64,000 nt of DNA from Rhizobium ecuadorense (GTDB taxonomy: Bacteria; Pseudomonadota; Alphaproteobacteria; Rhizobiales; Rhizobiaceae), in the NCBI RefSeq assembly GCF_001187535.1, contig NZ_LFIO01001796.1, positions 181,733 through 245,732 of the forward strand. Reading direction: 5' to 3'. Of the stretch, positions 42,330 through 51,537 are shown one piece after another. The notes beneath the pieces were generated by a model. The model saw nothing but the letters and a program-made list of their open reading frames with translations, searched no databases and was not told the origin of the DNA. Numbering within the stretch: the stretch's first letter is position 1; each line of letters starts with the position of its first letter. A program made the translations under genes and the position numbers.

Positions 42330-43403
42330 GTGACAGAAGAAGACGTGGCACCGGCGGAAACGCAGCACGAAACGGGAAAACAGCGGCCTGAAATCCGCTG
42401 GGGTGTTGTCGTGTCCGTGCTTCTGCATGTTCCCCTAGTCGCGCTTCTGATCTTCGGCCTGCCGAAGATCGAGCCGAAGCCTGCCGAAGAAGAGAGCGTG
42501 AAGGTCGAACTCGTTCCGCCGCCGGAGGAGAAGAAGCCGGAGGAAAAGCCCAAGGAAAAGCCACCGGAGCCGAAGCCGCCGGAACAGGCGAAGAAGCAGC
42601 CTCCACCGCCTCCACCTCCACCACCGCCACCACCACCGCCTCCGCCGGCGGCGGCGGCTAAGAAAACTCCCGCGCAAACGAAGCCGATGCCGACCCTGCG
42701 CCCGGTCATTGAGTTTGGCGATAAGAATAGCGGCCCCGAAAAGTCGCTGACGGGAAATTCTTCGCAAGGTGAAGCCAAACCTGCGACAACCCCGCCGCAG
42801 CAGGATTCCGAAACGGCGGAGATGCCGGCAAAGGCGGCGGCCGATAAACCTAAAACTGAGGAGCCTCCATCAAAACCCCTGCCAGATGACGTGAAGCTTC
42901 CTGAGGTTGCGACGGCGGACGTTTCGCCGGAGCGTAATGGGCCGCCGACAGACGTGTCTGGCGAAACCAATACGACGATCGAGCAGGCCAAACCGCCTGA
43001 AGAAAAGACCGCTGAGACGCCTAAAGCGATTGCTAAAAACAGCGATCTACCCAAGGCAAAAACGCTGTTTTCACAGACGGACGATGGCAGTCCGTTTGCA
43101 CAAACTGCGATCAATGGGCTTCCGCGTAAAAATCGAGTGGCCACGCTTTGTACCACCGAGCTTCAGGCCCAACTTGTTCACGGTTCGCCGCGTTATTTCC
43201 CCATCTCGTTGCCCAGTTTTGGATTGCGAGCCGGCAGCATTCTCAACGTCGACGATGCGGCCTTTAGCACAGCCAAAGGCTGGTACCACGTTCGTTTCCG
43301 GTGCGAGTTGGATGAGGGAGCGACGAAAGTCGTGTCGTTTGCCCACGAAGTCGGCGGGTTGATCCCCCGCAGTCAGTATGCGAAGTATGATATTCTTGAC
43401 TAG
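42330..43403 (+). CDS. DUF930 family envelope protein with long proline-rich linker
   Basis: 357 residues from a GTG at 42330; a TTG at 42288 is the alternative. Membrane helix at about 24-41 (VVVSVLLHVPLVALLIFGLP), then a charged EKKPEEKPKEKPPEPKPPE tract and 16 consecutive prolines, then a low-complexity linker to about 250. The C-terminal DUF930 domain has paired cysteines (VATLCTTELQ and VRFRCELDEG) as in the preceding paralogue. The N-terminal part is TonB-like in style, suggesting a periplasm-spanning anchor. Sixteen prolines in a row would make translation depend on EF-P. Confidence 0.78.
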   Translation: MTEEDVAPAETQHETGKQRPEIRWGVVVSVLLHVPLVALLIFGLPKIEPKPAEEESVKVELVPPPEEKKPEEKPKEKPPEPKPPEQAKKQPPPPPPPPPPPPPPPPAAAAKKTPAQTKPMPTLRPVIEFGDKNSGPEKSLTGNSSQGEAKPATTPPQQDSETAEMPAKAAADKPKTEEPPSKPLPDDVKLPEVATADVSPERNGPPTDVSGETNTTIEQAKPPEEKTAETPKAIAKNSDLPKAKTLFSQTDDGSPFAQTAINGLPRKNRVATLCTTELQAQLVHGSPRYFPISLPSFGLRAGSILNVDDAAFSTAKGWYHVRFRCELDEGATKVVSFAHEVGGLIPRSQYAKYDILD

Positions 43404-43505
43404 GCCTTGCGATGGGATTGCGTCTCACTGGCAACAAGCCACACGCAAGGAACCGCATCTAGCCTCTCCTCATGGCCGTGATGTTACGGTGAAGAGGACA
43501 ATGAT

Positions 43506-43667
43506 ATGTCGAACGAGATCGAGCATTTTCTTGAGCGTCAGGATGAAGCCGTGAGCGCGCTGTTCCTGGAACACAAGGGCGACGAGCTGACCGATATTCT
43601 GGTGGCGGCCCTGGAAGAGGCGTTCGAAATCCTTCTCGACGCTGCACCCGCCGAAACCCTGCATTGA
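43506..43667 (+). CDS. 53-residue acidic peptide coupled to a kinase gene
   Basis: ATG at 43506 with AGAGGA upstream encodes MSNEIEHFLERQDEAVSALF and ends AAPAETLH. It is acidic and helical, without membrane segment or signal. Its last codons overlap the TTG start of the next gene (TTGA), so translation is coupled. I do not recognise a family; it may serve as a leader whose translation exposes the weak downstream start. Confidence 0.6.
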   Translation: MSNEIEHFLERQDEAVSALFLEHKGDELTDILVAALEEAFEILLDAAPAETLH

Positions 43668-44449
43668 CATTTTCCAAAACATTGCCGGGAGCGCTTGCGG
43701 AGCGGCTGTCCGGCTACCGGTTCGAACGCGACGCGCTCGGCCGTTCCACCGCCAGCGTCTTCCGGCTGGAAGGCGAGGGGCTGCCGGTCCTCTACCTGAA
43801 GGTCGAGGCGGCGGGGCCGTTCGGCGAGCTTGCCGATGAAGCCGTCCGGCTCGGCTGGCTGAAGACAGCCGGCCTGCCGTGTCCCGAAGTGATAGCCCGG
43901 GAAAGCGACGGCGGGCGTAACTGGCTGCTGATCGGCGCCCTGCCGGGCAATGATCTTGCCAGCGCCTCGGCGCTGACGCCGCTGGCGCGGGTCGAACTGC
44001 TGGCAGCAGCGCTTTCCCGTCTCCATGACCTGCCGATCGCCTCCTGCCCCTTCGATCACCGGCTGGAGAACCGTATTGCCGCGGCCAAAGCGCGGATGCA
44101 GGCCGGCATCGTCGACGAGACCGATTTCGACGAGACGCGGCTTGGGAAAAGTGCCGCGACCCTGTTTGCCGAGCTCGAAAGCAGAAGGCCGGATCGCGAG
44201 GATCTCGTCGTCACCCATGGCGATGCCTGCCTGCCGAATTTCGTCGCTTCGGCAGAAGGGTTTTCCGGCTATATCGATTGCAGCCGGCTCGGCGTCGCCG
44301 ATCGCCATCAGGATATCGCGCTCGCCTGCCGCAGCATCGCCCATAATTTCGGCGAGGCGCTGGTGCAGCCCTTCCTCGATCGTTACGGGCTGACGATGCC
44401 GGATCCGGCTAGGCTCCATTATTTCCAGCTGCTCGACGAGTTCTTCTAG
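43664..44449 (+). CDS. APH(3')-like aminoglycoside phosphotransferase
   Basis: 261 residues, the length of APH(3') enzymes. The Brenner motif HGDACLPN is at 185-192 and the metal-binding segment YIDCSRLGVADRHQDIAL follows, both intact. The nucleotide lysine lies in VLYLKVE near 46. The only suitable start is TTG at 43664, overlapping the stop of the 53-residue peptide by 4 bases. Resistance to kanamycin-type drugs is possible; a chromosomal metabolic kinase role cannot be excluded. Confidence 0.88.
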   Translation: MTFSKTLPGALAERLSGYRFERDALGRSTASVFRLEGEGLPVLYLKVEAAGPFGELADEAVRLGWLKTAGLPCPEVIARESDGGRNWLLIGALPGNDLASASALTPLARVELLAAALSRLHDLPIASCPFDHRLENRIAAAKARMQAGIVDETDFDETRLGKSAATLFAELESRRPDREDLVVTHGDACLPNFVASAEGFSGYIDCSRLGVADRHQDIALACRSIAHNFGEALVQPFLDRYGLTMPDPARLHYFQLLDEFF

Positions 44450-44500
44450 CCATTGCTCCATCCGGCTGGCAGAGTGGCCGGCGATCGGAGCTGCGGGCAG

Positions 44501-45310
44501 ATGACGGCGAAAAACCAGTTCAGGATGCTGCGCTCGGCGCTGGCGGGCGTCGAAGCGGTGGAAGCGGAAACGCATCACAGTTTTTCCAGGCACACGCATG
44601 AGCAGTTCGGCATCGGCCTCGTCTCATCAGGGGCGCAGAAATCGCTGAGCGGCCGCGGCATGGTGGAGGCTACAGCCGGCGATATCATCACCGTCAATCC
44701 GAACGAGGTGCATGATGGCGCGCCGATTGGCCAGCGGCGGTCGTGGCGCATTCTCTATTTCGATCCCGAGTTCGTCGCCGGCCTGGCGCGAGAGGTCGGC
44801 GACGGCGGGGCAGGGCGATCGGAAATCCCGCATCCGGTCATCCGCAACAGGGCGATCGCCGCCCGCTTCGAGGCGCTCTTTCGTGTGGTCACCGGCGATG
44901 GAGCGGCCGATGGTCTGCTCCGCGAGCAACTGTTTCTGCAGCTCGTCGCCGATGTCATGCGCGAGCGCGGCGGCAGCGACGAGCGGCCGCCGGTGCCGGC
45001 CTCGATCCGCGCGGCCCGGGATCTGATCGACGACGATCCGCTTGCCGCCGTCTCGCTCGCCGATCTCTCGCGGGAAAGCGGGCTCAGCCGCTTCCAGGTG
45101 CTGCGCGGTTTTGCCAAGGCGACGGGATTGACGCCGCATGCCTATCTCGTCCAGGCCCGCATCCATATCGCACGGCGGCTGATCGCTCAGGGAACGCCGC
45201 TTGCGGAAGCGGCCTTCGCCAGCGGCTTTGCCGACCAGAGCCACATGACGCGTGTCTTCGTCCGCAAATACGGCCTGTCGCCCAGCCTCTATGCCGGCGC
45301 CTTTCTCTGA
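44501..45310 (+). CDS. AraC family regulator
   Basis: 269 residues from the ATG at 44501. N-terminal cupin (HSFSRHTHEQFGIGLVSSG, then ATAGDIITVNPNEVHDG) for ligand binding and a C-terminal pair of helix-turn-helices (VSLADLSRESGLSRFQVLRGFAKATGLTPHAYL and LAEAAFASGFADQSHMTRVF). The EamA exporter gene starts 73 bp downstream on the same strand; AraC-EamA pairs of this kind usually have the regulator controlling its transporter in response to the exported compound. Confidence 0.92.
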   Translation: MTAKNQFRMLRSALAGVEAVEAETHHSFSRHTHEQFGIGLVSSGAQKSLSGRGMVEATAGDIITVNPNEVHDGAPIGQRRSWRILYFDPEFVAGLAREVGDGGAGRSEIPHPVIRNRAIAARFEALFRVVTGDGAADGLLREQLFLQLVADVMRERGGSDERPPVPASIRAARDLIDDDPLAAVSLADLSRESGLSRFQVLRGFAKATGLTPHAYLVQARIHIARRLIAQGTPLAEAAFASGFADQSHMTRVFVRKYGLSPSLYAGAFL

Positions 45311-45382
45311 GCGCCTGCAATTTCGTTCAAGACCCGATCCGCTCCCTGCTGTTTTCTCGCCGCGTCCAACAGGAGGCGCCGA

Positions 45383-46282
45383 ATGTCGAAGCAGGTTCAA
45401 GGCTATCTCTATCTGGCGCTGGCCATGCTGACCGTCGGAAGCACCGTCATTGCCAGCAAGCTCATCGCCTCCGGCCTGCCGGCGTTCACCGCCACGGCAT
45501 TGCGCTTCGCGCTGGCTTTTCCCGTCTTGCTGGTGCTGATGCGGGCGAGCGGCGTGCGGCTGCCGAAACTCTCCCGGCATGACCGCCTGATCCTCGTCAT
45601 CCAGGCCGGTGCCGGCAGCGTCGGCTATACGACGCTGCTGATCTCCGGCCTCAGCCTGACCTCGGCGGCCGATGCCGGCGTGGTCATCGGCACGCTGCCG
45701 GTGGTCTCGGCTGCGATTTCCATTCTGCTGCTCCGCGAAAGGCCGAAGCCTGCTTTGCTTGTTGCCGTGGCGCTGGCGACGGCAGGCGTGCTCTCGATTG
45801 CCGTCACCGCGGACGCGGCCGGCGGGTCGCTCGCCGGCAATGCGCTGATCTTCTGCGCCGTCGTCTGCGAGGGGCTGTTCATCCTGCTGAACAAGAAGCT
45901 GAAGACTGACATTCCGCCGCTTGCCCAGTCGACGCTGATGGTCGGCATCGGCTTCGCCGTCGCCGTCATCCCGGCGGTGTTCGAAGCGCCTCTCGCGCAG
46001 GATATGTCCACAAGCGCCGTCATTGCCGTCGTCTATTATGCGCTGGTGCCGACCGTCGGCGGCTTCCTGCTCTGGTATGCCGGGGCGGCAAGGGTGAGCG
46101 GCACGGAAGCGGCGCTCTTCACTGCGGTCGCGCCGGTCTGCGCCGTCATGCTGGCTTTCCTCATTCTCGGCGAGTCGATCGGGCTCAACCAAGTCGCCGG
46201 CATCGCCTGCGTCTTGGCGGCCGTGCTCGGGCTCGCCTTTGCCGGCAGCCGGACGGCAATGAATATATCTGGAGGAAGATAG
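45383..46282 (+). CDS. DMT superfamily (EamA) exporter
   Basis: 299 residues, ten predicted helices in two EamA repeats; the first starts YLYLALAMLTVGSTVIASKLIASG and the second near residue 150. Such proteins export amino acids, metabolites or drugs; substrate is not readable. ATG at 45383. The B3/B4 gene starts only 2 bp after its stop, so the two are likely co-transcribed behind the AraC regulator, hinting at amino-acid-related export. Confidence 0.9.
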   Translation: MSKQVQGYLYLALAMLTVGSTVIASKLIASGLPAFTATALRFALAFPVLLVLMRASGVRLPKLSRHDRLILVIQAGAGSVGYTTLLISGLSLTSAADAGVVIGTLPVVSAAISILLLRERPKPALLVAVALATAGVLSIAVTADAAGGSLAGNALIFCAVVCEGLFILLNKKLKTDIPPLAQSTLMVGIGFAVAVIPAVFEAPLAQDMSTSAVIAVVYYALVPTVGGFLLWYAGAARVSGTEAALFTAVAPVCAVMLAFLILGESIGLNQVAGIACVLAAVLGLAFAGSRTAMNISGGR

Positions 46283-46284
46283 AA

Positions 46285-46977
46285 ATGCAGTTCCGTCATT
46301 CCGATGCGATATGGCAGGCGTTTCCGGAGCTGCGCGCCGGCGCGCTTCAGATGGACGCTATCCATGCGGATGCCGATGTCGAGACGGCGATTGCGCGCTT
46401 CAGTGGGATTGCCGAGGCCCGGCTGGCCGCGGCGCAGGAGGGCGAATTTCCGGAAATCCAGGCGTGGCGGCGCGGCTTTTCCCGCATGGGGCTGAAGCCG
46501 ACGCAATATCGCTCAGCCGCCGAGGCGCTGCTGCGCCGCTTCCGCCAGGCGCATGGCCTGCCGCGCCTGCATCCGCTGGTCGATCTCTGCAATGCGATTT
46601 CGCTCGCCTTCGCCATTCCGATCGCCGTCTTCGACACGGAACGGATCACTGATGATCTCGAGGTTCGGCGGGCCGGCGGCCACGAGACCTATCTGACCTT
46701 CGGCGGCGAAATCGAGCATCCTGAAGCAAACGAGGTGATCTTCGCAGACGGCGCGGAGAGGGCGCATGCGCGGCGCTGGACGAACCGGCAGAGCGGGCTT
46801 TCGGCGGTAAAGCCGACGACGCGCTCGGTGCTGATCGTCGCCGAGGCCCTGCACGCCTCTGCCGGCGAGGATATCGGCCGGCTGATCGCAACGCTGGCGG
46901 AGGCGCTGGCGCATCACTGGCCGGCGGCGCCGAAAACGGCGATGCTGAGCCTGGCATCGCCGCGTTTCGAATTCTAA
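46285..46977 (+). CDS. B3/B4 domain protein (tRNA-editing-like)
   Basis: 230 residues spanning a single B3/B4 domain as found in the beta subunit of phenylalanyl-tRNA synthetase, where it hydrolyses Tyr-tRNA(Phe). Recognisable are FRQAHGLPRLHPLVDLCNAISLAFAIPIAVFD and the acidic EHPEANEVIFADG. Free-standing members may clear mischarged tRNAs or bind amino acids. It starts 2 bp after the EamA stop with GGAGG before the ATG. Whether this copy has editing activity cannot be told from sequence. Confidence 0.87.
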   Translation: MQFRHSDAIWQAFPELRAGALQMDAIHADADVETAIARFSGIAEARLAAAQEGEFPEIQAWRRGFSRMGLKPTQYRSAAEALLRRFRQAHGLPRLHPLVDLCNAISLAFAIPIAVFDTERITDDLEVRRAGGHETYLTFGGEIEHPEANEVIFADGAERAHARRWTNRQSGLSAVKPTTRSVLIVAEALHASAGEDIGRLIATLAEALAHHWPAAPKTAMLSLASPRFEF

Positions 46978-47059
46978 TGCCTGTCATCAGGAAAGGTCTT
47001 GGGCCGGCGGCGTGCCCGCCCTATCTCGGTGAGATCGATATCTCCTGGAGACGAACCTC

Positions 47060-47458
47060 ATGTCAGACAAATCGATCAAGATTCCGGGCCCGGATCATCC
47101 GATCACCGTCGAGTACAATCCCTGCCGCGTCGTCGTGACTGCCGGCGGCAGGACGATTGCCGACAGCCGCGATGCGCTGACGCTGCGCGAGGCCTCCTAT
47201 CCGCCGGTGCAGTATATTCCACGCAAGGATGTGGAGATGTCGCTGCTGCAGCGCACCGATCACTCCAGCCATTGCCCCTATAAGGGGAACGCGGCCTATT
47301 ACAGCATCATTCCGGGCGGCGAACGCTCAAGGAATGCCGTCTGGAGCTACGAGGCGCCGAATGCCGCGGTCGGCAACATCAAGGACCATCTCGCCTTCTA
47401 TCCCGACCGCGTCGACGCGATCGAGGAAATGGCCTCGCCGGAGGCCGGCACCTTCTGA
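47060..47458 (+). CDS. DUF427 domain protein
   Basis: 132 residues, all in the DUF427 fold (PF04248). Landmarks are VVVTAGGRTIADSRDALTLREASYPPVQYIP and HCPYKGNAAYYSI; the conserved His-Cys-Pro-Tyr may form an active site. Family members are small beta-barrels of unknown activity. ATG at 47060 with TGGAGAC upstream. Independent gene. Confidence 0.9.
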   Translation: MSDKSIKIPGPDHPITVEYNPCRVVVTAGGRTIADSRDALTLREASYPPVQYIPRKDVEMSLLQRTDHSSHCPYKGNAAYYSIIPGGERSRNAVWSYEAPNAAVGNIKDHLAFYPDRVDAIEEMASPEAGTF

Positions 47459-47528
47459 CGGTGACAGAGTCCTCGGGTGGAACCTGTTGGTTGCGGGATC
47501 GTTGACTTGATCTAGCGGGGGATGTGTC

Positions 47529-47762
47529 GTGCCGAAATTCTACTTTCAGCTCCTCGATCGTGATGGCGTCGGGGCGACCGAGACCGGATATGAATTCGCC
47601 TCCATCGACGCCGCCAAAGCAGAGGCGCGCCGCGTGCTGGCGGAGATGGCCGCCGAAGGCCTGCCGGCGGAACCTCTGAACATGCTGTCGGTGGAACTCT
47701 TCGACGAAAGCCGGCGGCCGCTGGCGGAAATCCGGCTGATTCTCGAGGAAATCCTCAAATAG
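47529..47762 (+). CDS. DUF6894-like small protein, plus-strand copy
   Basis: 77 residues from a GTG at 47529 with GGGGG upstream. The pattern YFQLLDRDGVGATETGYEFASIDAAKAEARRVLAEMA is typical of the small rhizobial DUF6894 group. Soluble, no cysteine. Function unknown. A related gene lies convergent 139 bp away. Confidence 0.75.
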   Translation: MPKFYFQLLDRDGVGATETGYEFASIDAAKAEARRVLAEMAAEGLPAEPLNMLSVELFDESRRPLAEIRLILEEILK

Positions 47763-47901
47763 CCGCGGCCGGCATGCCGCCTCTCCGTCAGTCAGAGCAA
47801 TGGCGCGACTATGTCAAATTTAATTGCCGGCTATGAAGGCGGGTCCTAATGCATGCTGCGACATGCATAAACGAAGAGCCAAAGCCGCGTCGCGGCGGCC
47901 G

Positions 47902-48147
47902 CTATCGCAGGACGTCGAGCCATTCATTGTTGAAGACGAGGCTGGCAACCGTCACCGGATCGCCGCTTTCGTTGCGAACGGTGACGGCGATGATGGTGCG
48001 ATCACCCGCGGGCAGTTCGTCACGGGCCACATCCAGCAGGATGCGGGTCACCTCTTTGGGAATGTCCGCGCGCGATCTGAGCTCGGTGCCATGCTCGTCG
48101 CGTGTCGGACCTTCGCCGTTATGCAGATCGAAAAAGTAGCGAGCCAT
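47902..48147 (-). CDS. DUF6894-like small protein, minus-strand copy
   Basis: 81 residues starting MARYFFDLHNGEGPTRDEHGTELRSR, the common N-terminus of this group, and ending FNNEWLDVLR. It shares the layout of the plus-strand copy at 47.6 kb but not close identity. It is divergent from the Crp/Fnr gene, about 108 bp away. Confidence 0.8.
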   Translation of the reverse strand: MARYFFDLHNGEGPTRDEHGTELRSRADIPKEVTRILLDVARDELPAGDRTIIAVTVRNESGDPVTVASLVFNNEWLDVLR

Positions 48148-48255
48148 GTTTCTTCCTGTGCGTCACAGGGGAAATTACAGATGAAGACAATTGTTCCCGA
48201 GGCTAGGCATTGATTCTTATAGAAAATACAGGTCGCATCGTCATGATCACCTCTT

Positions 48256-48996
48256 GTGCTATCGGCGGACAAGCCCGTGATTGAAGCCCTGCTGCTCAAC
48301 CTTGGAAGCCGCGATGTGCTGTCGGCAGAGGAGGAAAACCTTCTCCGGTCGATCCTGGTCAAGGACCGGCACTTCGTTGCCGGAGAGGATATCGTCCCCG
48401 AAGGCAGCCGGCCGCCCTACAGCACGCTGCTGATCGATGGTTTCGCGGCGCGCTACAAGGTGATGGCCGATGGCAGCCGCCAGATTACCGCGCTGCATGT
48501 CGCCGGCGATTTCGTCGACCTGCACGCCTTTCCCGTCAAGAAGATGGATCACGGCATCGTTGCGCTGTCGGCCTGTCATGTCGCCTTCGCCGATCATGCC
48601 GATCTCAGGGCGATCACCGAGCGCATGCCGCATCTGACCCGTCTTCTCTGGCTCGACACGCTGGTCGATGGCGCCATTCACCGGGAATGGATCGTTGCCA
48701 TGGGCCGGCGCTCCAAACGCGCCCATATCGCTCATCTCGTCTGCGAGCTTTTCGTGCGGCTGCAGGTCGTCAAACGGACGCGGGGCGAAAGCTTCCAGTT
48801 TCCGTTGACGCAGATCGAGATGGCCGACGTGCTCGGCGTTTCCGTCGTCCATCTGAACAAGACACTGCAGGCGCTGAGGCGCGAGGGGGTCTTCACCTGG
48901 GAGAACCGGACGATCACCATCGTCGACTGGGAGCGCCTGCAGGAAATCGCCGAATTCGACCCCGCCTATCTGAACATCGTCAAGGAGCCGCGCTGA
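48256..48996 (+). CDS. Crp/Fnr family regulator
   Basis: 246 residues from a GTG at 48256 (a GTG at 48277 is possible; neither has a clear ribosome site). N-terminal cyclic-nucleotide-like beta roll (VPEGSRPPYSTLLIDGFAARYKVMADGSRQITALHVAGDFVDLHAF) and C-terminal winged helix (FPLTQIEMADVLGVSVVHLNKTLQALRREG). It lacks the N-terminal cysteine cluster of oxygen-sensing FNR and the cAMP-pocket signature of CRP, so the signal is unknown. Rhizobia have many such paralogues. Confidence 0.88.
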   Translation: MLSADKPVIEALLLNLGSRDVLSAEEENLLRSILVKDRHFVAGEDIVPEGSRPPYSTLLIDGFAARYKVMADGSRQITALHVAGDFVDLHAFPVKKMDHGIVALSACHVAFADHADLRAITERMPHLTRLLWLDTLVDGAIHREWIVAMGRRSKRAHIAHLVCELFVRLQVVKRTRGESFQFPLTQIEMADVLGVSVVHLNKTLQALRREGVFTWENRTITIVDWERLQEIAEFDPAYLNIVKEPR

Positions 48997-49125
48997 TGCC
49001 GGCCGGTGCGCCGTCATCACCGCGCGTTGCAATTGACAAACCGCTCATCGGAGCAGAACACCGTTTTGACATTCACGAAAACCTCCTGAAGGCCGCGTCT
49101 CCCATCGCCGGCCGGTGACATCGCA

Positions 49126-50346
49126 ATGGACATATCCCAAGCCCCGCGGAGCGTTCTTCGCCACCCCGGCTATCTGAATTTCGCTGCCTCCCGCGTCTTT
49201 TCCTCGCTTGCCTTCCAGTCGATCGGCATCGCCATGGGCTGGATGATCTACGACCAGACGCACAGCGCCTTTGCGCTCGGCCTCGTCGGCCTCTGCCAGT
49301 TCCTGCCGATGGCGGTGCTGACCTTTGTCGTCGGCCATGTCGCCGACCGCTTCGACCGGCGGCGCATCGGCCTCATCTGCCAGTTGATCGAGGCGGTAAC
49401 GGCGCTGGTGCTCGCGGTTGCCACCTGGCAGCAATGGCTGACGCCTTCAGGCATCCTTGTCGCCGTCACCGTGCTCGGCGCCGTCGTCGCCTTCGAGCGG
49501 CCGACCATGGCGGCGCTGCTGCCGAATATCGTGCCGGCCTCGATGCTGCAGAAGGCGGTCGCAACCTCCACCTCTATGATGCAGACGGCGCTGATTATCG
49601 GCCCCTCGCTCGGCGGCCTGCTCTACGGGCTGAACCCGGTGGCGCCCTTCGCCGTGTCGGCGCTGTTCTTTGCCGCCGCCAGCGTCAACGTCATCTCGAT
49701 CCGCATGCAATGGGCGCCTTCCAAGCGGGAGCCGGTAACGCTCGCCTCGGTCTTTGCCGGCGTCGCCTTCATCCGCAGCCGGCCGGTGATGCTCGGCACG
49801 ATCTCGCTCGATCTCTTCGCGGTGCTGCTCGGCGGCGCTACCGCGCTCTTGCCGATATTTGCCCGTGATATCCTCAATGCCGGCCCGTGGGAGCTCGGAC
49901 TTCTGCGCGCCGCACCGGCGATCGGCGCGCTCGCCATGTCGATCTTGCTTGCCCGCCGGCCGCTCGAAAGCAATGTCGGGCGCAAGATGCTTGCTGCCGT
50001 CGCCGTGTTCGGCATCGCCACCATCGTCTTCTCGCTCTCCACCAATATCGTGCTTTCGGTCGCGGCCCTGCTCGTCGTCGGCGCCTCGGATACTGTCAGC
50101 GTCGTCGTGCGCAGCTCGCTGGTGCAGCTCCTGACGCCGGATGAGATGCGCGGTCGTGTCAGCGCGGTCAACTCGCTGTTCATCGGCACCTCCAACCAGC
50201 TCGGCGAATTCGAATCCGGCATGATGGCGGCAGCCCTCGGCCCGGTCGCCACCGGCATCGTCGGCGGGCTCGGCACCGTTATCGTTGTGCTCCTGTGGAT
50301 GCGGCTCTTCCCGGATCTCACCAAGGTCAAGACGCTGCAGGGTTGA
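49126..50346 (+). CDS. MFS transporter (EntS-like)
   Basis: 406 residues, 10-12 helices. The MFS motif A is HVADRFDRRRIGLICQ after helix 2, and the second half is homologous (LLTPDEMRGRVSAVNSLFIGTSNQLGEFESGMMAAALG). This subgroup (MFS_3, like EntS) exports siderophores or small molecules, and many members are uncharacterised. ATG at 49126. No siderophore gene is nearby, so the cargo is unknown. Confidence 0.88.
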   Translation: MDISQAPRSVLRHPGYLNFAASRVFSSLAFQSIGIAMGWMIYDQTHSAFALGLVGLCQFLPMAVLTFVVGHVADRFDRRRIGLICQLIEAVTALVLAVATWQQWLTPSGILVAVTVLGAVVAFERPTMAALLPNIVPASMLQKAVATSTSMMQTALIIGPSLGGLLYGLNPVAPFAVSALFFAAASVNVISIRMQWAPSKREPVTLASVFAGVAFIRSRPVMLGTISLDLFAVLLGGATALLPIFARDILNAGPWELGLLRAAPAIGALAMSILLARRPLESNVGRKMLAAVAVFGIATIVFSLSTNIVLSVAALLVVGASDTVSVVVRSSLVQLLTPDEMRGRVSAVNSLFIGTSNQLGEFESGMMAAALGPVATGIVGGLGTVIVVLLWMRLFPDLTKVKTLQG

Positions 50347-50421
50347 TGCATGCATGGCGCGTTGAAAGCGGCGGCGGCTCCCGTTAGGGTCCGCGCAAAT
50401 CATAATTCGGCGGGGCCGCGC

Positions 50422-51021
50422 GTGACGAAAACCTTTCTACCCTATGTATTGGCGGCGTTTTTCGCATCGGTGCCGGCCGCCGCACGGGCCGATTGGCAGG
50501 CTGTGGAAGAGGTGCGGCCCTATTCGATATCGGGAACGACCGGCGCCGAACTCTACGAATCGATCGGGGCGCGGGGGCCAAAGGCCGGGGTCACGGGCCG
50601 GGTGATCGCGCATACGACGTTCAAGCTGACCTGGACCCGGAAATACGAAGCGCAGGGCAATGCCTGCGTCATCACCACCAACCGGCCGAAGCTGATCATC
50701 ACCTATACGCTGCCGAAACCATCGGCCGCGCTGCCGCCGGCCGTCGGCAGCAGCTGGGAGAGCTTCATCACGGGCGTGCAGGCGCATGAGCGCGTGCATG
50801 GCGAGACCATCAAGGAGATGGTCAAGGAGATCGAGACGATCAGCATCGGCCTCACCGTTGCCGACGACCCCGATTGCAAGAAGATCCGCATCGAGCTGAC
50901 CCGCCGCCTCGGCGAGATCTCCATGAGGCAGCGCCAGCGCGGCCGCGACTTCGACAAGATCGAAATGGGCGACGGCGGCAATATCCAGCAGCTCATCCTC
51001 AAGCTGGTGAATGGGCCTTGA
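50422..51021 (+). CDS. DUF922 secreted protein (putative Zn peptidase)
   Basis: 199 residues from a GTG at 50422, chosen because it gives a standard signal peptide (MTKTFLPYVLAAFFASVPAAARA, cleavage after ARA). An ATG at 50350 would add 24 residues ahead of it. Mature protein is the DUF922 domain: YSISGTTGAELYESIGARGPK and LTWTRKYEAQGNACVITT. HERVHGE near residue 123 resembles an HExxH zinc site, on which the family's peptidase label is based. Periplasmic; target unknown. Confidence 0.83.
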   Translation: MTKTFLPYVLAAFFASVPAAARADWQAVEEVRPYSISGTTGAELYESIGARGPKAGVTGRVIAHTTFKLTWTRKYEAQGNACVITTNRPKLIITYTLPKPSAALPPAVGSSWESFITGVQAHERVHGETIKEMVKEIETISIGLTVADDPDCKKIRIELTRRLGEISMRQRQRGRDFDKIEMGDGGNIQQLILKLVNGP

Positions 51022-51109
51022 TTGCCTCTGCCCGGCGCTTCCTCCCTGGACCTGCCCGGCCGCTCTCCTATTTCTCTCCCCAGCGCGAGATGGATGGAGG
51101 AGGCGTGCA

Positions 51110-51463
51110 ATGTCCTATGTCGACGGTTTCATCGTGGCGGTGCCGAAGGAGAATATCGAGGCCTACAAGACGTTCTCGACCTTCGCCGGCACGATCTGGA
51201 AGGAATATGGTGCGCTCGAATATGTCGAATGCATCGGCGACGACGTGCCCTATGGCGAACTGACCTCCTTTCCCCGCGCCGTGCAGGCGAAAGAAGATGA
51301 GGTCGTGGTGTTTGCCTGGATCGTCTACCGCTCCCGGCAGGAGCGCGACGATATCAACGCCAAGGTGATGGCGGATTCCAGGCTCAAGGGCGACCAGTGG
51401 CAGATGCCCTTCGACGGCAAGCGGATGATCTATGGCGGCTTCGAGACGCTGATCAAGCTCTGA
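51110..51463 (+). CDS. DUF1428 family protein
   Basis: 117 residues starting MSYVDGFIVAVPKENIEAYK, preceded by GGAGGAGG. The domain is an alpha/beta barrel of the dimeric ABM type, with YGALEYVECIGDDVPYG and a conserved end FDGKRMIYGGFETLI. No activity known. The frame upstream is not coding. Independent of the neighbouring DUF922 gene, which ends 88 bp earlier. Confidence 0.93.
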   Translation: MSYVDGFIVAVPKENIEAYKTFSTFAGTIWKEYGALEYVECIGDDVPYGELTSFPRAVQAKEDEVVVFAWIVYRSRQERDDINAKVMADSRLKGDQWQMPFDGKRMIYGGFETLIKL

Positions 51464-51537
51464 GCCGATGCAGGCATTGACTTGGCCGTCACGGCGCGCC
51501 AACTCGCGGCGATCATATTCCGAGACGGGAGAGCGCC

